19,428 nucleotides of DNA, from the NCBI GenBank assembly GCA_028691715.1, contig JAQUYR010000022.1:1-19428 (forward strand), in the 5' to 3' direction. A program made the translations under genes and the position numbers. How positions within the stretch are numbered: the stretch's first letter is position 1; every line of letters starts with the position of its first letter. Of this stretch, positions 1 to 7,922 are shown one piece after another. The notes under the pieces are model-generated. The model saw only the letters and a program-made list of their open reading frames with translations. It searched no databases and was not told the origin of the DNA. The stretch comes from Bacilli bacterium. GTDB taxonomy: Bacteria; Bacillota_I; Bacilli_A; ML615J-28; CAG-698.

Positions 1-626
1 AAACCAAAATATAAGTATCCAATAACTGTTGCTGAAAAAATCACCATTATTATATTTTGTATTGTTTGGGTCCAACCAACTAGATCAACGTTTATGAAAT
101 AATAAGGATACATTTCTCCAAAAGAGAAAGGTTTGCCATATTTTGCGTTTATGAAAATTACAGCCATATAAAGAAAGAAATATATCAAAGAGATTAAAGG
201 AACAAACCATTTTTGAAGACCCTTTTTATCAAACAAAAGATAGTCTATGAAAAAACCGATTGGAATAATGAAATGAACGATTAAATCCTTGAAAGTCAGA
301 GCAGAGTATTCCATACTTGGATCATCTCTAAAAGCTGGTAACAAAATAAAAGCATACACTAAGCAGGTAATAGTAATAGCAATCATAGCCATTGCTTTGA
401 TTATATAAATACCCCCTGAAAAATCTTTTTTGAAGATGAATTCTTTTATTATCATATACAGAAGAATTAATACACAGATGATATTTGTTTGTATTGTAAA
501 AAATAGAAACATTTCGCTATTTATTTTCCCTGAAGAATCGATAGTGTTTAAGATTATTCCTAGAATACCGAGACCAGTTAAAATAATACGATAAATAAAA
601 ATAGTTAATTTATTATCAATTTGCAT
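1..626 (-). CDS. Pr6Pr-like multi-helix membrane protein (3' end outside window)
   Basis: Translating the reverse complement from the ATG at 626 gives 208 uninterrupted codons that run off the left edge, so the C-terminus is missing. A GGGGTGA ribosome site (631-637 on the complement) lies 4 nt before the ATG. The protein is very hydrophobic, with about six likely membrane segments (roughly residues 8-27, 38-61, 75-97, 113-131, 139-159 and 188-208). Patterns resembling the Pr6Pr family of Gram-positive six-helix proteins are FTIQTN near 43-48, His118 followed by IP and Asp128, and a YPYYF stretch near 173-177. No biochemical role is established for that family, so none is assigned. It is the only minus-strand gene and is transcribed divergently from the ygiQ-type gene. 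Family assignment is from remembered motifs and is moderate; that it is a real gene is nearly certain. Confidence 0.75.
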   Translation of the reverse strand, partial: MQIDNKLTIFIYRIILTGLGILGIILNTIDSSGKINSEMFLFFTIQTNIICVLILLYMIIKEFIFKKDFSGGIYIIKAMAMIAITITCLVYAFILLPAFRDDPSMEYSALTFKDLIVHFIIPIGFFIDYLLFDKKGLQKWFVPLISLIYFFLYMAVIFINAKYGKPFSFGEMYPYYFINVDLVGWTQTIQNIIMVIFSATVIGYLYFG

Positions 627-707
627 AACTTCACCCCTTTTATTCTATCATAAAAAAAATCAAAAGAAAATAAAAATAGGATTTATATTTTAAAAGCAAT
701 AAATATT

Positions 708-734
708 TGATATAATAATACTACTAGTGAGGTG
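708..734 (+). promoter_or_regulatory. Extended -10 promoter and RBS for the ygiQ-type gene
   Basis: TG-A-TATAAT at 708-716 is a TG-extended -10 element. No good -35 is present at 17 nt spacing (TTTTAA at 688-693). GAGGTG at 729-734 is the ribosome site, 4 nt before the ATG at 739. Confidence 0.6.
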
Positions 735-738
735 AAAT

Positions 739-2535
739 ATGTTTTTACCAGTTTGTAAGAAAGATTTAATTGAAAGACAGATGGAGTCTGTTGATTTTAT
801 TTTTGTAACTGGGGATGCATATGTAGATCATCCCTCTTTTGGAGTAGCAATTATAGCTCGAGTATTGGAAGCTCAGGGTTATACCATAGCAATCTTATCA
901 CAACCTCGTTGGGAAGTCGATGATGATTTTTTGCAATTTGGGACTCCCAGATTAGGATTTTTAGTCACATCTGGTAATCTTGACTCTATAGTTAATAACT
1001 ATACAGTGAGTAAAAGGAGAAGAGACGAAGATAGTTATTCAGAAGGCGGAAAAATTGGGAAGAGACCAGATTATGCTGTAGTTGTATATAGCAATATAAT
1101 TAGGAGACTTTTTTCAGAAAAGCCTATAATAATAGGAGGAATAGAAGCATCTCTTAGGCGCCTTGCTCATTATGATTATTTACAAAATAAAATCAAGAAA
1201 TCTATTTTAATCGACTCCAAAGCCGATTTAATCGCTTATGGTATGGGAGAACAGACGATTACAGAAATCGCCGATGCTCTTAAGAGCGGATTAAATATAA
1301 GTGATATTATATATTTAAAGGGAACGGTTTGGAAAACAAAAGAACAAACCTTATTGCCAACAAAGGGAATTTTTCTTCCTAGCTATAAGGAATTAATGAA
1401 GGATAAACTAAAATATGCTGAAAGTTTTAATATTCAATATAATAATACAGATCCTTATAATGGTGAAGTATTAATCGAAGCTTATGATGATTATTATGTT
1501 GTTCAAAACACTGCCACTATGCCGTTTACCAGAGAATATCTGGACTGGGTATATAGTTTGGACTATGAGAGAACTTATCATCCGATGTATAAAGAGGTTG
1601 TCCCAGCAATTGAGGAGGTAAAGTTTAGTATAGCGATTAACCGGGGATGTATGGGAAGTTGCTCATTCTGTGCTCTGACTTTTCATCAAGGGAGAATAAT
1701 CCAATCACGAAGCAAGGAATCAGTTGTAGAGGAAGCGAAAAGAATAATAAGCGATAAGGATTTCAAGGGTTATATTCACGACATAGGAGGGCCAACTGCT
1801 AATTTCTATGTTCGAGCTTGCGATAAACAAGAAGAATTTGGAGCGTGTAAGAATCGTAAATGTTTATATCCAACAAAATGTCCTAACCTATTAGTTTCTC
1901 ACAAAGAATATTTAGAAATTTTAAGAGAAGTAAGGCAATTAGACAAGGTAAAAAAAGTATTTATTCGAAGCGGTATCAGATATGACTATTTGATGTATGA
2001 TAACGATGATGAATTTTTTGAAGAGTTGGTGAAGTACCATATTTCTGGGCAGTTAAAAGTTGCTCCTGAGCATGTCAGTAACAGGGTGCTTGACATGATG
2101 CAAAAACCACATTTTGAACTATATGAAAAATTCACTAAAAAGTATTATGCTTTAAATAATAAATATAACAAAAAGCAATTTTTAGTTCCTTATTTAATGA
2201 GTAGTCACCCTGGAAGTGAACTAGGAGATGCTATTAAACTTGCTGAATATTTACATAAAAACAATATCAGAGTTGACCAAGTACAAGATTTTTATCCTAC
2301 TCCAGGAACCCTTTCAACTTGCATGTATTATACAGAAGTTGATCCGAGAAACATGAAAAAAATATATGTAGCCAAAAGCGGACACGAAAAGGCGATGCAA
2401 AGAGCTTTAATCCAATATAATAAAGAGAAAAACTACCATTTAGTGAGAGAGGCTCTAGAACTTTCAAATAGGAAAGATTTGATTGGTAATGGCAAGGACT
2501 GTTTAATCAAAATTAAAAAAACATTTAAAAAATAA
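739..2535 (+). CDS. YgiQ-family (UPF0313) radical SAM protein
   Basis: A 598-aa cytosolic iron-sulfur enzyme of unknown substrate. An N-terminal alpha/beta domain carries the family hallmark GDAYVDHPSFG (residues 25-35), followed by GGIEASLRR (133-141). The radical SAM core begins at CMGSCSFC, with Cys304, Cys308 and Cys311 as the expected ligands of the SAM-binding 4Fe-4S cluster. A second cysteine set (Cys361, 370, 375, 381) ending in CLYPTKCPNL is typical of the YgiQ family and could hold another metal site. The length is close to other Firmicutes YgiQ proteins. The M1 start is supported by a GAGGTG site and by the family-like N-terminus MFLP. The next gene starts 44 nt downstream with no terminator between, so read-through into dnaX is likely, although dnaX also has its own promoter. 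The family is sure; the reaction is unknown. Confidence 0.93.
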   Translation: MFLPVCKKDLIERQMESVDFIFVTGDAYVDHPSFGVAIIARVLEAQGYTIAILSQPRWEVDDDFLQFGTPRLGFLVTSGNLDSIVNNYTVSKRRRDEDSYSEGGKIGKRPDYAVVVYSNIIRRLFSEKPIIIGGIEASLRRLAHYDYLQNKIKKSILIDSKADLIAYGMGEQTITEIADALKSGLNISDIIYLKGTVWKTKEQTLLPTKGIFLPSYKELMKDKLKYAESFNIQYNNTDPYNGEVLIEAYDDYYVVQNTATMPFTREYLDWVYSLDYERTYHPMYKEVVPAIEEVKFSIAINRGCMGSCSFCALTFHQGRIIQSRSKESVVEEAKRIISDKDFKGYIHDIGGPTANFYVRACDKQEEFGACKNRKCLYPTKCPNLLVSHKEYLEILREVRQLDKVKKVFIRSGIRYDYLMYDNDDEFFEELVKYHISGQLKVAPEHVSNRVLDMMQKPHFELYEKFTKKYYALNNKYNKKQFLVPYLMSSHPGSELGDAIKLAEYLHKNNIRVDQVQDFYPTPGTLSTCMYYTEVDPRNMKKIYVAKSGHEKAMQRALIQYNKEKNYHLVREALELSNRKDLIGNGKDCLIKIKKTFKK

Positions 2536-2552
2536 AAGTGATATGTTATAAT
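2524..2552 (+). promoter_or_regulatory. dnaX promoter
   Basis: TTTAAA (2524-2529), a 17-nt spacer, then TATAAT (2547-2552) preceded by TG-T, which makes an extended -10. The -35 overlaps the end of the upstream gene. A strong AGGAGA ribosome site follows at 2565-2570, 9 nt before the dnaX ATG. Confidence 0.6.
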
Positions 2553-2579
2553 TATTAATGTTAGAGGAGATGGATAACG

Positions 2580-5390
2580 ATGGCATATAAGGCATTATAT
2601 AGAACATATAGACCACAAAAATTTAGTGAAGTAATTGGCCAAGAAGTCATTGTTAGAACTTTACAAAATTCGATAGCCACTGGTAAAATTACTCATGCAT
2701 ATTTATTTAGCGGTCCAAGGGGAACAGGCAAAACGACAGTTGCGAGAATATTAGCAAAAGCCTTAAATTGTGAGGAAGGCCCAACAAGCGAACCTTGTGG
2801 TAAATGTGTTTCGTGTCGAGAGATTGCTGATGGAAATAATCCAGATGTCATTGAAATAGATGGTGCTAGTAATACTGGAGTTGACGACATCAGAGAAATC
2901 AGAGAAAAAGTTAAGTTTTTACCTGGTGGATCTAAGTATAAGATATATATCATTGATGAAGTTCATATGTTATCTCAGAGTGCATTTAATGCCCTTTTGA
3001 AAACATTAGAAGAACCTCCAAAACATGTAATATTCATTTTAGCGACAACTGAACCTCATAAAGTATTACCAACAATTCTATCACGATGTCAAAGATATGA
3101 TTTTAAATCACTGACAGTAAATGAAATTGTAGGACTAATAACAAGAGTTGCTGAAGAAGAGGATATTAAAATAACAAATGAAGCAAAGATTGCCATAGCT
3201 GAAAGTGCTGAAGGTGGTATGCGTGATGCTCTAAGCTATTTTGATCAAGCGATTTCTTTAAGCGATGATAAAATAACTATTGAAGAAATAAATAGTGTAA
3301 CTGGAAATTTAAGTTATGATAAAACGATTCAATTGGCAAAATACTTTGAGAGTAAAGAGATAGGATTAGCTTTAAAGATAGTAAACGACTTATTAAATCT
3401 TGGTAAAGAAGTAAATAAAATTATAGGAGCTATGCTTCAATTTTATCGAGATGTACTTCTATATAAGAATGTTGATACTTCTATGTTTTCCCGATATATA
3501 TTTGAAAAAGAAGAATTTAAGAACTTTGTTAACACTGTTGATATAGATAAAATATTTTATTACGTAGATGTCTTGAGTGATGTTCAAGCAAAAATTAAAT
3601 TTTCAACAACTCCACATATCTTTCTAGAAGTAGCTTTAATAAAAATGATCAATGTTAGTGGTGATGATTTAAATCTTATAAAAAAATATAATGAACTGGA
3701 AGAAAAAATCAGCAATTTAACTTTAAACAATATTAATTTTACTCCAAGTGATCAAATGCCTCAAATTGATAATGAAAAAATAATCGTTTTAGAAGAAAAG
3801 ATTAATAGGGTTATCAATGAATTGAGCAGAATGGAACTTCCAAAGTTTATTCAACAGATAAAAGATTTATCTCAAAAGACCAATAATGAAAACTTTGAAG
3901 AAGCTTTAGAAGACTTGAAAAAAGAGCAAATGAAAATCAAAGAGACGCTAGAATTATTAAAGATTACCTCAGGTCAGCAAACTTCTCAAACGGAAAATTT
4001 GGAATTATCAGATTTGGAAACTAGAATAGGAGAATTAGAAAAAGCAGCCGTTCCTTTAAAAGAGGAAATAGATTATTCTAATATAATTGATAATGTTCTT
4101 CAAAAACTTGGAGAAAAGACAAATGTAAAAAAGGAAATTGATTATAAGGAAGTAACAAGAGAAGTCTTGAAACAAATAAATCAAGAAAATCTTTTCGATA
4201 ATAAAAATGAAATTGATTATGATTTGATTGTTAAAAACGTAATAGAAACATTAAGCGATAAGCCAAAAAATAATGTTGATAGCGAAAAGGCTGAGGAAAC
4301 CAATGCAAGATTAGAATATTTAGAAGAAAAGGTTAGCAAACTTTTATCTGGAGTTTATGCTAATCAAACAATAGTGAATAAAAAAGGCCATGGAAAGGTT
4401 AATGAAAATCAAATCGTTCTTTTTGGAAATGAAATGGTAGGTGTTAATGAAATAGATAAGAAATCCGAGAAAGAGAAATACGATTTCGGAGAACTTACAA
4501 AGGAGAATTCCCCAAAAGAGATGGAATTCGAATATAAAGAAGAAATAATACCTATTCAAAAATCAGAAAATAGTTTTAGTGATGAATACATTAAAAGGGA
4601 AGAAAAACAAGACTCTATTGAAGTAAAAACTGATCAGGAAAAGCCTGTTACTAATAAACCTAATTCTCAGGTGGTGATTACTAAACCGGCAACACCTAGA
4701 AATGATGCCAATATTGGATTATTTTCTGGAGAAAGAAACTCCCTTGACGAAGAACTAAATGAACAAAAGAAAAAACTAGAGGAAGAGTCACTCCAAAGAA
4801 GTGGTGAAGTAAAAACAGTGACAGAGGCTAGAATTTCTTCAGAGAGACCTCTTCGATATGAAGATTTAGATGAATTTGAAAAATATGATGTAAGAGTTGT
4901 TGAAAGAATTCTAAACAATTCGCAAGCAAAGAAAAAAGAGAGCAAAGAAATGCTTACCAGAATTGCTGAATTATGGAAAAACATCAATCAAAGTGCATCT
5001 TATGATAAACAGAATATTTCTGAAGTGTTGTCAGAAGGTGAAGTTGTTGTTGTTGGCGATAATGAAATAATAATAACATTCAAGAATTCAGCAATTTGTA
5101 ATCAAGTTATGAGAAGGCAATTTCGTCGTGAAGCGATTAATGTAATAAGGGATTGTCTTGGTAGCAAATATATCTATCTAGCATTACCAAAAAAGATTTG
5201 GTTGGATAAGAGGACCGAATATATAAACCAATATTTTATGGGGACAAAAGAACCAAAACTAAAACCAATAGATGATCCTACTTTAAATGTGGGAGTCGAG
5301 AGAAAAATAGTTAAGCCAGAAGAGGAATTGGTTGATAATGTTAAGAAACTTTTTGGTAATTTAGTAGAAACGAGAAAAATAGGAGATTGA
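2580..5390 (+). CDS. dnaX: DNA polymerase III subunit gamma/tau
   Basis: Clamp-loader ATPase subunit that loads the sliding clamp and, through tau, ties the loader to the polymerase. The AAA+ core is canonical: Walker A GPRGTGKT (45-52), zinc ligands Cys64, Cys73, Cys76 and Cys79, Walker B ending in DE (126-127), sensor 1 ATTEPHK (155-161), SRC (168-170), and sensor 2 in GGMRDA (212-217). Domain III ends near residue 365. At 936 aa it is far longer than Bacillus DnaX (about 560). The extra length is a charged coiled-coil-rich linker (about 370-780) with three EIDY-centred repeats at 496-563. The C-terminus is intact: a tau-like domain at about 786-890 and a KKLFG ending near 922-926, as in Firmicutes. 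The TGA stop is one base before ybaB. A possible gamma-generating slip site is discussed in the findings. Identity is certain. Confidence 0.98.
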   Translation: MAYKALYRTYRPQKFSEVIGQEVIVRTLQNSIATGKITHAYLFSGPRGTGKTTVARILAKALNCEEGPTSEPCGKCVSCREIADGNNPDVIEIDGASNTGVDDIREIREKVKFLPGGSKYKIYIIDEVHMLSQSAFNALLKTLEEPPKHVIFILATTEPHKVLPTILSRCQRYDFKSLTVNEIVGLITRVAEEEDIKITNEAKIAIAESAEGGMRDALSYFDQAISLSDDKITIEEINSVTGNLSYDKTIQLAKYFESKEIGLALKIVNDLLNLGKEVNKIIGAMLQFYRDVLLYKNVDTSMFSRYIFEKEEFKNFVNTVDIDKIFYYVDVLSDVQAKIKFSTTPHIFLEVALIKMINVSGDDLNLIKKYNELEEKISNLTLNNINFTPSDQMPQIDNEKIIVLEEKINRVINELSRMELPKFIQQIKDLSQKTNNENFEEALEDLKKEQMKIKETLELLKITSGQQTSQTENLELSDLETRIGELEKAAVPLKEEIDYSNIIDNVLQKLGEKTNVKKEIDYKEVTREVLKQINQENLFDNKNEIDYDLIVKNVIETLSDKPKNNVDSEKAEETNARLEYLEEKVSKLLSGVYANQTIVNKKGHGKVNENQIVLFGNEMVGVNEIDKKSEKEKYDFGELTKENSPKEMEFEYKEEIIPIQKSENSFSDEYIKREEKQDSIEVKTDQEKPVTNKPNSQVVITKPATPRNDANIGLFSGERNSLDEELNEQKKKLEEESLQRSGEVKTVTEARISSERPLRYEDLDEFEKYDVRVVERILNNSQAKKKESKEMLTRIAELWKNINQSASYDKQNISEVLSEGEVVVVGDNEIIITFKNSAICNQVMRRQFRREAINVIRDCLGSKYIYLALPKKIWLDKRTEYINQYFMGTKEPKLKPIDDPTLNVGVERKIVKPEEELVDNVKKLFGNLVETRKIGD
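4065..4268 (+). repeat. Three EIDY-centred protein repeats inside the DnaX linker
   Basis: Residues 496-518, 519-543 and 544-563 of DnaX each start with EIDY, continue with a short amphipathic stretch (pattern I/V..V[IL]..[IL]), and are separated by Lys/Asn-rich turns. The spacing is 23 and 25 residues. The repeats are diverged at the DNA level, so this is an old protein repeat, not a recent tandem duplication. Confidence 0.6.
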
Positions 5391-5391
5391 T

Positions 5392-5706
5392 ATGAATCAA
5401 CAAGCAATTATGAAAAAAATAAAAAAGATGCAGGAAGAAATGGTTGCAACTCAGCAAGAAATTGAAAATACTGTATTTTATGCAACAAGTGGCGGAGTTG
5501 TGAGTGTTGAAGTTATGGGAACGAAAGAAATCGCTTCAATTAAAATAGCCGATGATTTTGAAATAGAATCAAAAGAAGACTTTGAAATGCTTTCGGATAT
5601 GATAGTAGCAGCGTGCTCACAAGCATATAAGGAGATCGAAAAGACAACCAAAGAAAGAATGCAAAAATATAATGATATGCTTGGTGGCTTTGGCGGTCTT
5701 ATATAA
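5392..5706 (+). CDS. ybaB: YbaB/EbfC family nucleoid-associated protein
   Basis: A 104-aa DNA-binding protein of the YbaB/EbfC family. These dimers bind DNA and are almost always encoded between dnaX and recR, exactly as here. A long charged N-terminal helix (about residues 3-26, KKIKKMQEEM) is followed by a beta region containing SGGVVSVEVMGTKEI, a second helical region, and the family-typical glycine-rich C-terminus (GGFGGLI). Length matches the family. The ATG lies one base after the dnaX stop. The AGGAG site (5381-5385) is embedded in the last dnaX codons, so translation is probably coupled. Its precise cellular role is unsettled even in model species. Confidence 0.95.
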   Translation: MNQQAIMKKIKKMQEEMVATQQEIENTVFYATSGGVVSVEVMGTKEIASIKIADDFEIESKEDFEMLSDMIVAACSQAYKEIEKTTKERMQKYNDMLGGFGGLI

Positions 5707-5715
5707 GGAACGATA

Positions 5716-6312
5716 ATGAAATATCCTAAATCTTTAATAAAATTAATAGAAGGATTTCAGATGTATCCAGGGATTGGCCCGAAAACTGCAGAAAGACTTG
5801 CTTTCTTCACAATTCAAAAATTATCAGAGGAAAAAATATTTTCCTTTAGTGATTCTTTGAAAGAAGCGTTTTTAAAGATTAAAAAATGTAAAGTATGTGG
5901 AAACATAACCGAAAATGATGTTTGTGATATTTGTATTGACTCTGAGAGAGAAAATATTTTGATGATTGTTGAAGCGGCTAAAGACGTTTTGGTTTTTGAA
6001 AAGACAAATCAATACAATGGTAAGTATCATGTTTTAGGGGGATTGATATCTCCCTTAAATGGAGTTTCCCCAGAAGACATAAACATTAAAAAAATTATAT
6101 CTCGCATAGAAGAGGAAAAAATTAAAGAGATTATATTAGCAACAAGTGCTACTATTGAAGGTGAAATGACAGCTCTTTATATTAAAAACATTTTAGCTGA
6201 TAAAGGAGTTTTTGTTTCAAGAATTGGTTATGGCCTTCCAGCTGGAGGAGATATCGAGTATGCTGATGAAATAACTCTAATGAAAGCATTAGAGGGAAGA
6301 AAAAAGATGTAA
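5716..6312 (+). CDS. recR: Recombination mediator protein RecR
   Basis: RecR works with RecO (and RecF) to load RecA onto gapped single-stranded DNA. All expected parts are present in 198 aa: helix-hairpin-helix MYPGIGPKTAERLAF (16-30); a zinc finger with Cys58, Cys61, Cys70 and Cys73; a Toprim domain starting around residue 80 with acidic Glu86; the YHVLGG segment (104-109); and the C-terminal GLPAGGDIEYADE block (173-185). The ATG is preceded by AAGGAA at 5705-5710 and lies 9 nt after ybaB, so it belongs to the dnaX-ybaB-recR operon found widely in Firmicutes. Nothing is unusual about it. Confidence 0.97.
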   Translation: MKYPKSLIKLIEGFQMYPGIGPKTAERLAFFTIQKLSEEKIFSFSDSLKEAFLKIKKCKVCGNITENDVCDICIDSERENILMIVEAAKDVLVFEKTNQYNGKYHVLGGLISPLNGVSPEDINIKKIISRIEEEKIKEIILATSATIEGEMTALYIKNILADKGVFVSRIGYGLPAGGDIEYADEITLMKALEGRKKM

Positions 6313-6330
6313 GATAAGAGGAGAAAACAA

Positions 6331-6582
6331 ATGGAAGTTTTGAAAGAATTTTTTACAAACATGGATGCAAAAGTTGAAGGATTTATTAAGCCAATAGTTG
6401 ATTGGATTTTAGCTTTTTTTGCAAAAGAACCATACTTTGTATTTATGGTTGCTGGAGCTTTTGTAGCAATATTGGTTTTAGCTGGCTTGATAGGAATGCT
6501 TAAAAAAGCAAAAGGTTTATTCTTTTTGCTATTAATTATTGTTGCGGCAGTTGTTTGCGTTTGGTATTTTTTTGTTAATTAA
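6331..6582 (+). CDS. Small two-helix membrane protein of unknown function
   Basis: An 83-aa protein with a strong AGAGGAG ribosome site, placed 18 nt after recR and just before a terminator, which supports it as a real last gene of the operon. The N-terminal 30 residues look amphipathic and charged. Two hydrophobic helices follow (about residues 36-56 and 62-81), joined by a short basic loop (KKAKG). In Bacillus the genes after recR are yaaL and bofA, and BofA is also a small membrane protein. I see no convincing BofA sequence match here, so the similarity may be only positional. No function is assigned. Confidence 0.75.
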   Translation: MEVLKEFFTNMDAKVEGFIKPIVDWILAFFAKEPYFVFMVAGAFVAILVLAGLIGMLKKAKGLFFLLLIIVAAVVCVWYFFVN

Positions 6583-6591
6583 AATGATATG

Positions 6592-6620
6592 AACTCTTAG
6601 GAAAATCCTAGGAGTTTTTT
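6592..6620 (+). terminator. Rho-independent terminator of the dnaX-recR operon
   Basis: An 11-bp stem (6592-6602 with 6606-6616, one G-U pair, AAA loop) runs into a T6 tract (6615-6620). It separates the recR operon from the ABC-transporter block. Confidence 0.85.
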
Positions 6621-6745
6621 AAATGTATGTTATGAAAATAGATTTGCATAAAAGCCTTTCTTTTTTAATAAAATACATTTTGTTTAAAAAACATTAAAAA
6701 GTTAGCATTAACAAGGTTAAAAAATGTAAAATTTAAAAATAAGCC

Positions 6746-6774
6746 TTTTCTTATCTTATAGGAAATGTTATAAT
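6746..6774 (+). promoter_or_regulatory. Promoter of the ABC-transporter / nuclease operon
   Basis: TG-T-TATAAT at 6766-6774 is a consensus extended -10. The -35 at 17-nt spacing (TTTTCT, 6746-6751) is poor. Predicted initiation near 6781 leaves a short leader that contains AAGGAG at 6796-6801. The AT-rich 120 bp between this promoter and the upstream terminator show no clear operator or gene. Confidence 0.65.
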
Positions 6775-6809
6775 AAAATGTAAAAATGGCAAAACAAGGA
6801 GTTCTAAAA

Positions 6810-7922
6810 ATGGAAGAAAACAAAATTAAAGAAACAACTGAAAATACACTTAAAAAGGGTATAGAAGTTACTTTGAAAAATTTGACCAAGGAGTTTGTTG
6901 ATAAAACAGGAAAAGTAACAGTTGCTGTTGATGATTTTAACGTAGTAATTCCTTCTGGCAAATTAATTGGTTTATTAGGTCCTTCTGGATGTGGTAAATC
7001 AACAACACTTTATATGATAGCAGGGTTGCACAAACCAACCGCTGGAAATATTTTCTTTGGAGATGAGGATGTAACTTTATTACCTCCTGAAAAAAGAGGA
7101 ATCGGCCTAGTATTCCAGAACTATGCTTTGTATCCACATATGACAGTTAAACAAAATATTTTATTCCCTTTGGAAAATATGAAAATCCCTAAAGTCGAGG
7201 CTTTAGTAAGAGCTCAAGAAATGGCTGAATTAGTTCATATTGGAGAATTAATGGAAAGAAAACCAAGCCAATTGAGTGGAGGACAACAACAAAGAGTTGC
7301 TATCGCCCGAGCATTGGTAAAATATCCAAGAGTATTATTATTGGATGAACCTCTTTCTAATCTTGATGCGAGATTAAGATTACAGACAAGGGAAGAAATA
7401 AGAAGAATTCAAAGAGAAACAGGAATCACAACAGTCTTTGTTACTCATGACCAGGAAGAAGCGATGAGCATTTCTGATGAAATAATCGTTATGAATGAAG
7501 GTCTTCAACAACAGATGGAACCACCGCAAATGGTTTATGATAATCCAGTTAATCTATTCGTAGCAAAATTTTTAGGAAACCCTCCAATTAATGTAATTGA
7601 AGGTAAAATAAAAAGCAAGAAGTTAATGTTGAAAAATACTGTAGTTCTTGAGGAAAATTGTGATTTTGCAGATCAAGATGTATCAATTGGAATTAGACCA
7701 GAGTTCTTTGTAATTGATGAAAAAGGTAAAATTCCAGCAACCATTGAAATAGTAGAGCACATCGGTAGAGATAACATGATAATTAGTAAAATTGATGGTT
7801 ATGAAAATTCTTTTAGAGCAATTGTTCCAAGTGGACTGGGATTGGCTCCGGGAGAAAAAATAAAATTCAATTATTCTAAAATCTTTGTTTTTAACAAAGA
7901 GACAGGAAGGAGACTAATTTAA
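6810..7922 (+). CDS. ABC transporter ATP-binding protein, MsmX/UgpC/MalK type
   Basis: The motor subunit of a CUT1-type importer. Numbering from the ATG at 6810 (370 aa): Walker A GPSGCGKST (57-65), Q-loop Gln103, signature LSGGQQQR (155-162), Walker B LLLDEP (176-181), H-loop His213, and a C-terminal OB/TOBE regulatory region (about 257-370) introduced by FLGNPPINV. An in-frame ATG at 6786 sits too close to the predicted transcription start and lacks a ribosome site. The ATG at 6810 has AAGGAG 8 nt upstream and is preferred. The stop overlaps the next gene's ATG in TAATG, indicating translational coupling. The MsmX/UgpC group serves sugars, polyols and glycerol phosphates, and does not itself identify the substrate. 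Confidence 0.95.
   Translation: MEENKIKETTENTLKKGIEVTLKNLTKEFVDKTGKVTVAVDDFNVVIPSGKLIGLLGPSGCGKSTTLYMIAGLHKPTAGNIFFGDEDVTLLPPEKRGIGLVFQNYALYPHMTVKQNILFPLENMKIPKVEALVRAQEMAELVHIGELMERKPSQLSGGQQQRVAIARALVKYPRVLLLDEPLSNLDARLRLQTREEIRRIQRETGITTVFVTHDQEEAMSISDEIIVMNEGLQQQMEPPQMVYDNPVNLFVAKFLGNPPINVIEGKIKSKKLMLKNTVVLEENCDFADQDVSIGIRPEFFVIDEKGKIPATIEIVEHIGRDNMIISKIDGYENSFRAIVPSGLGLAPGEKIKFNYSKIFVFNKETGRRLI

Noticed and set aside
642..650. Extended -10 (TGATAGAAT, minus strand) for the Pr6Pr-like gene
   Set aside because: The start would fall inside the GGGGTGA ribosome site at 631-637, so it is not a convincing promoter; no better one was identified.
5388..5390. TGA read as tryptophan (Mycoplasma code) at the end of dnaX
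   Set aside because: The conserved DnaX C-terminus ends here, ybaB starts one base later, no gene contains an internal TGA, and the tryptophans noted in the protein motifs use TGG.
2693..5407. Minus-strand open frames inside dnaX and similar antisense frames in other genes
   Set aside because: They lie wholly or almost wholly opposite well-supported coding sequence, lack family resemblance, and look like by-products of base composition.
6640..6760. Similar AAGCCTTT stretches upstream of the ABC operon (near 6653 and 6742)
   Set aside because: Short imperfect direct repeats in a low-complexity AT-rich stretch; not enough to call an operator.
6786..6809. Upstream in-frame ATG for the ABC ATPase at 6786
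   Set aside because: It lies about 5 nt after the predicted transcription start and has no ribosome site; the ATG at 6810 has AAGGAG at 8 nt.
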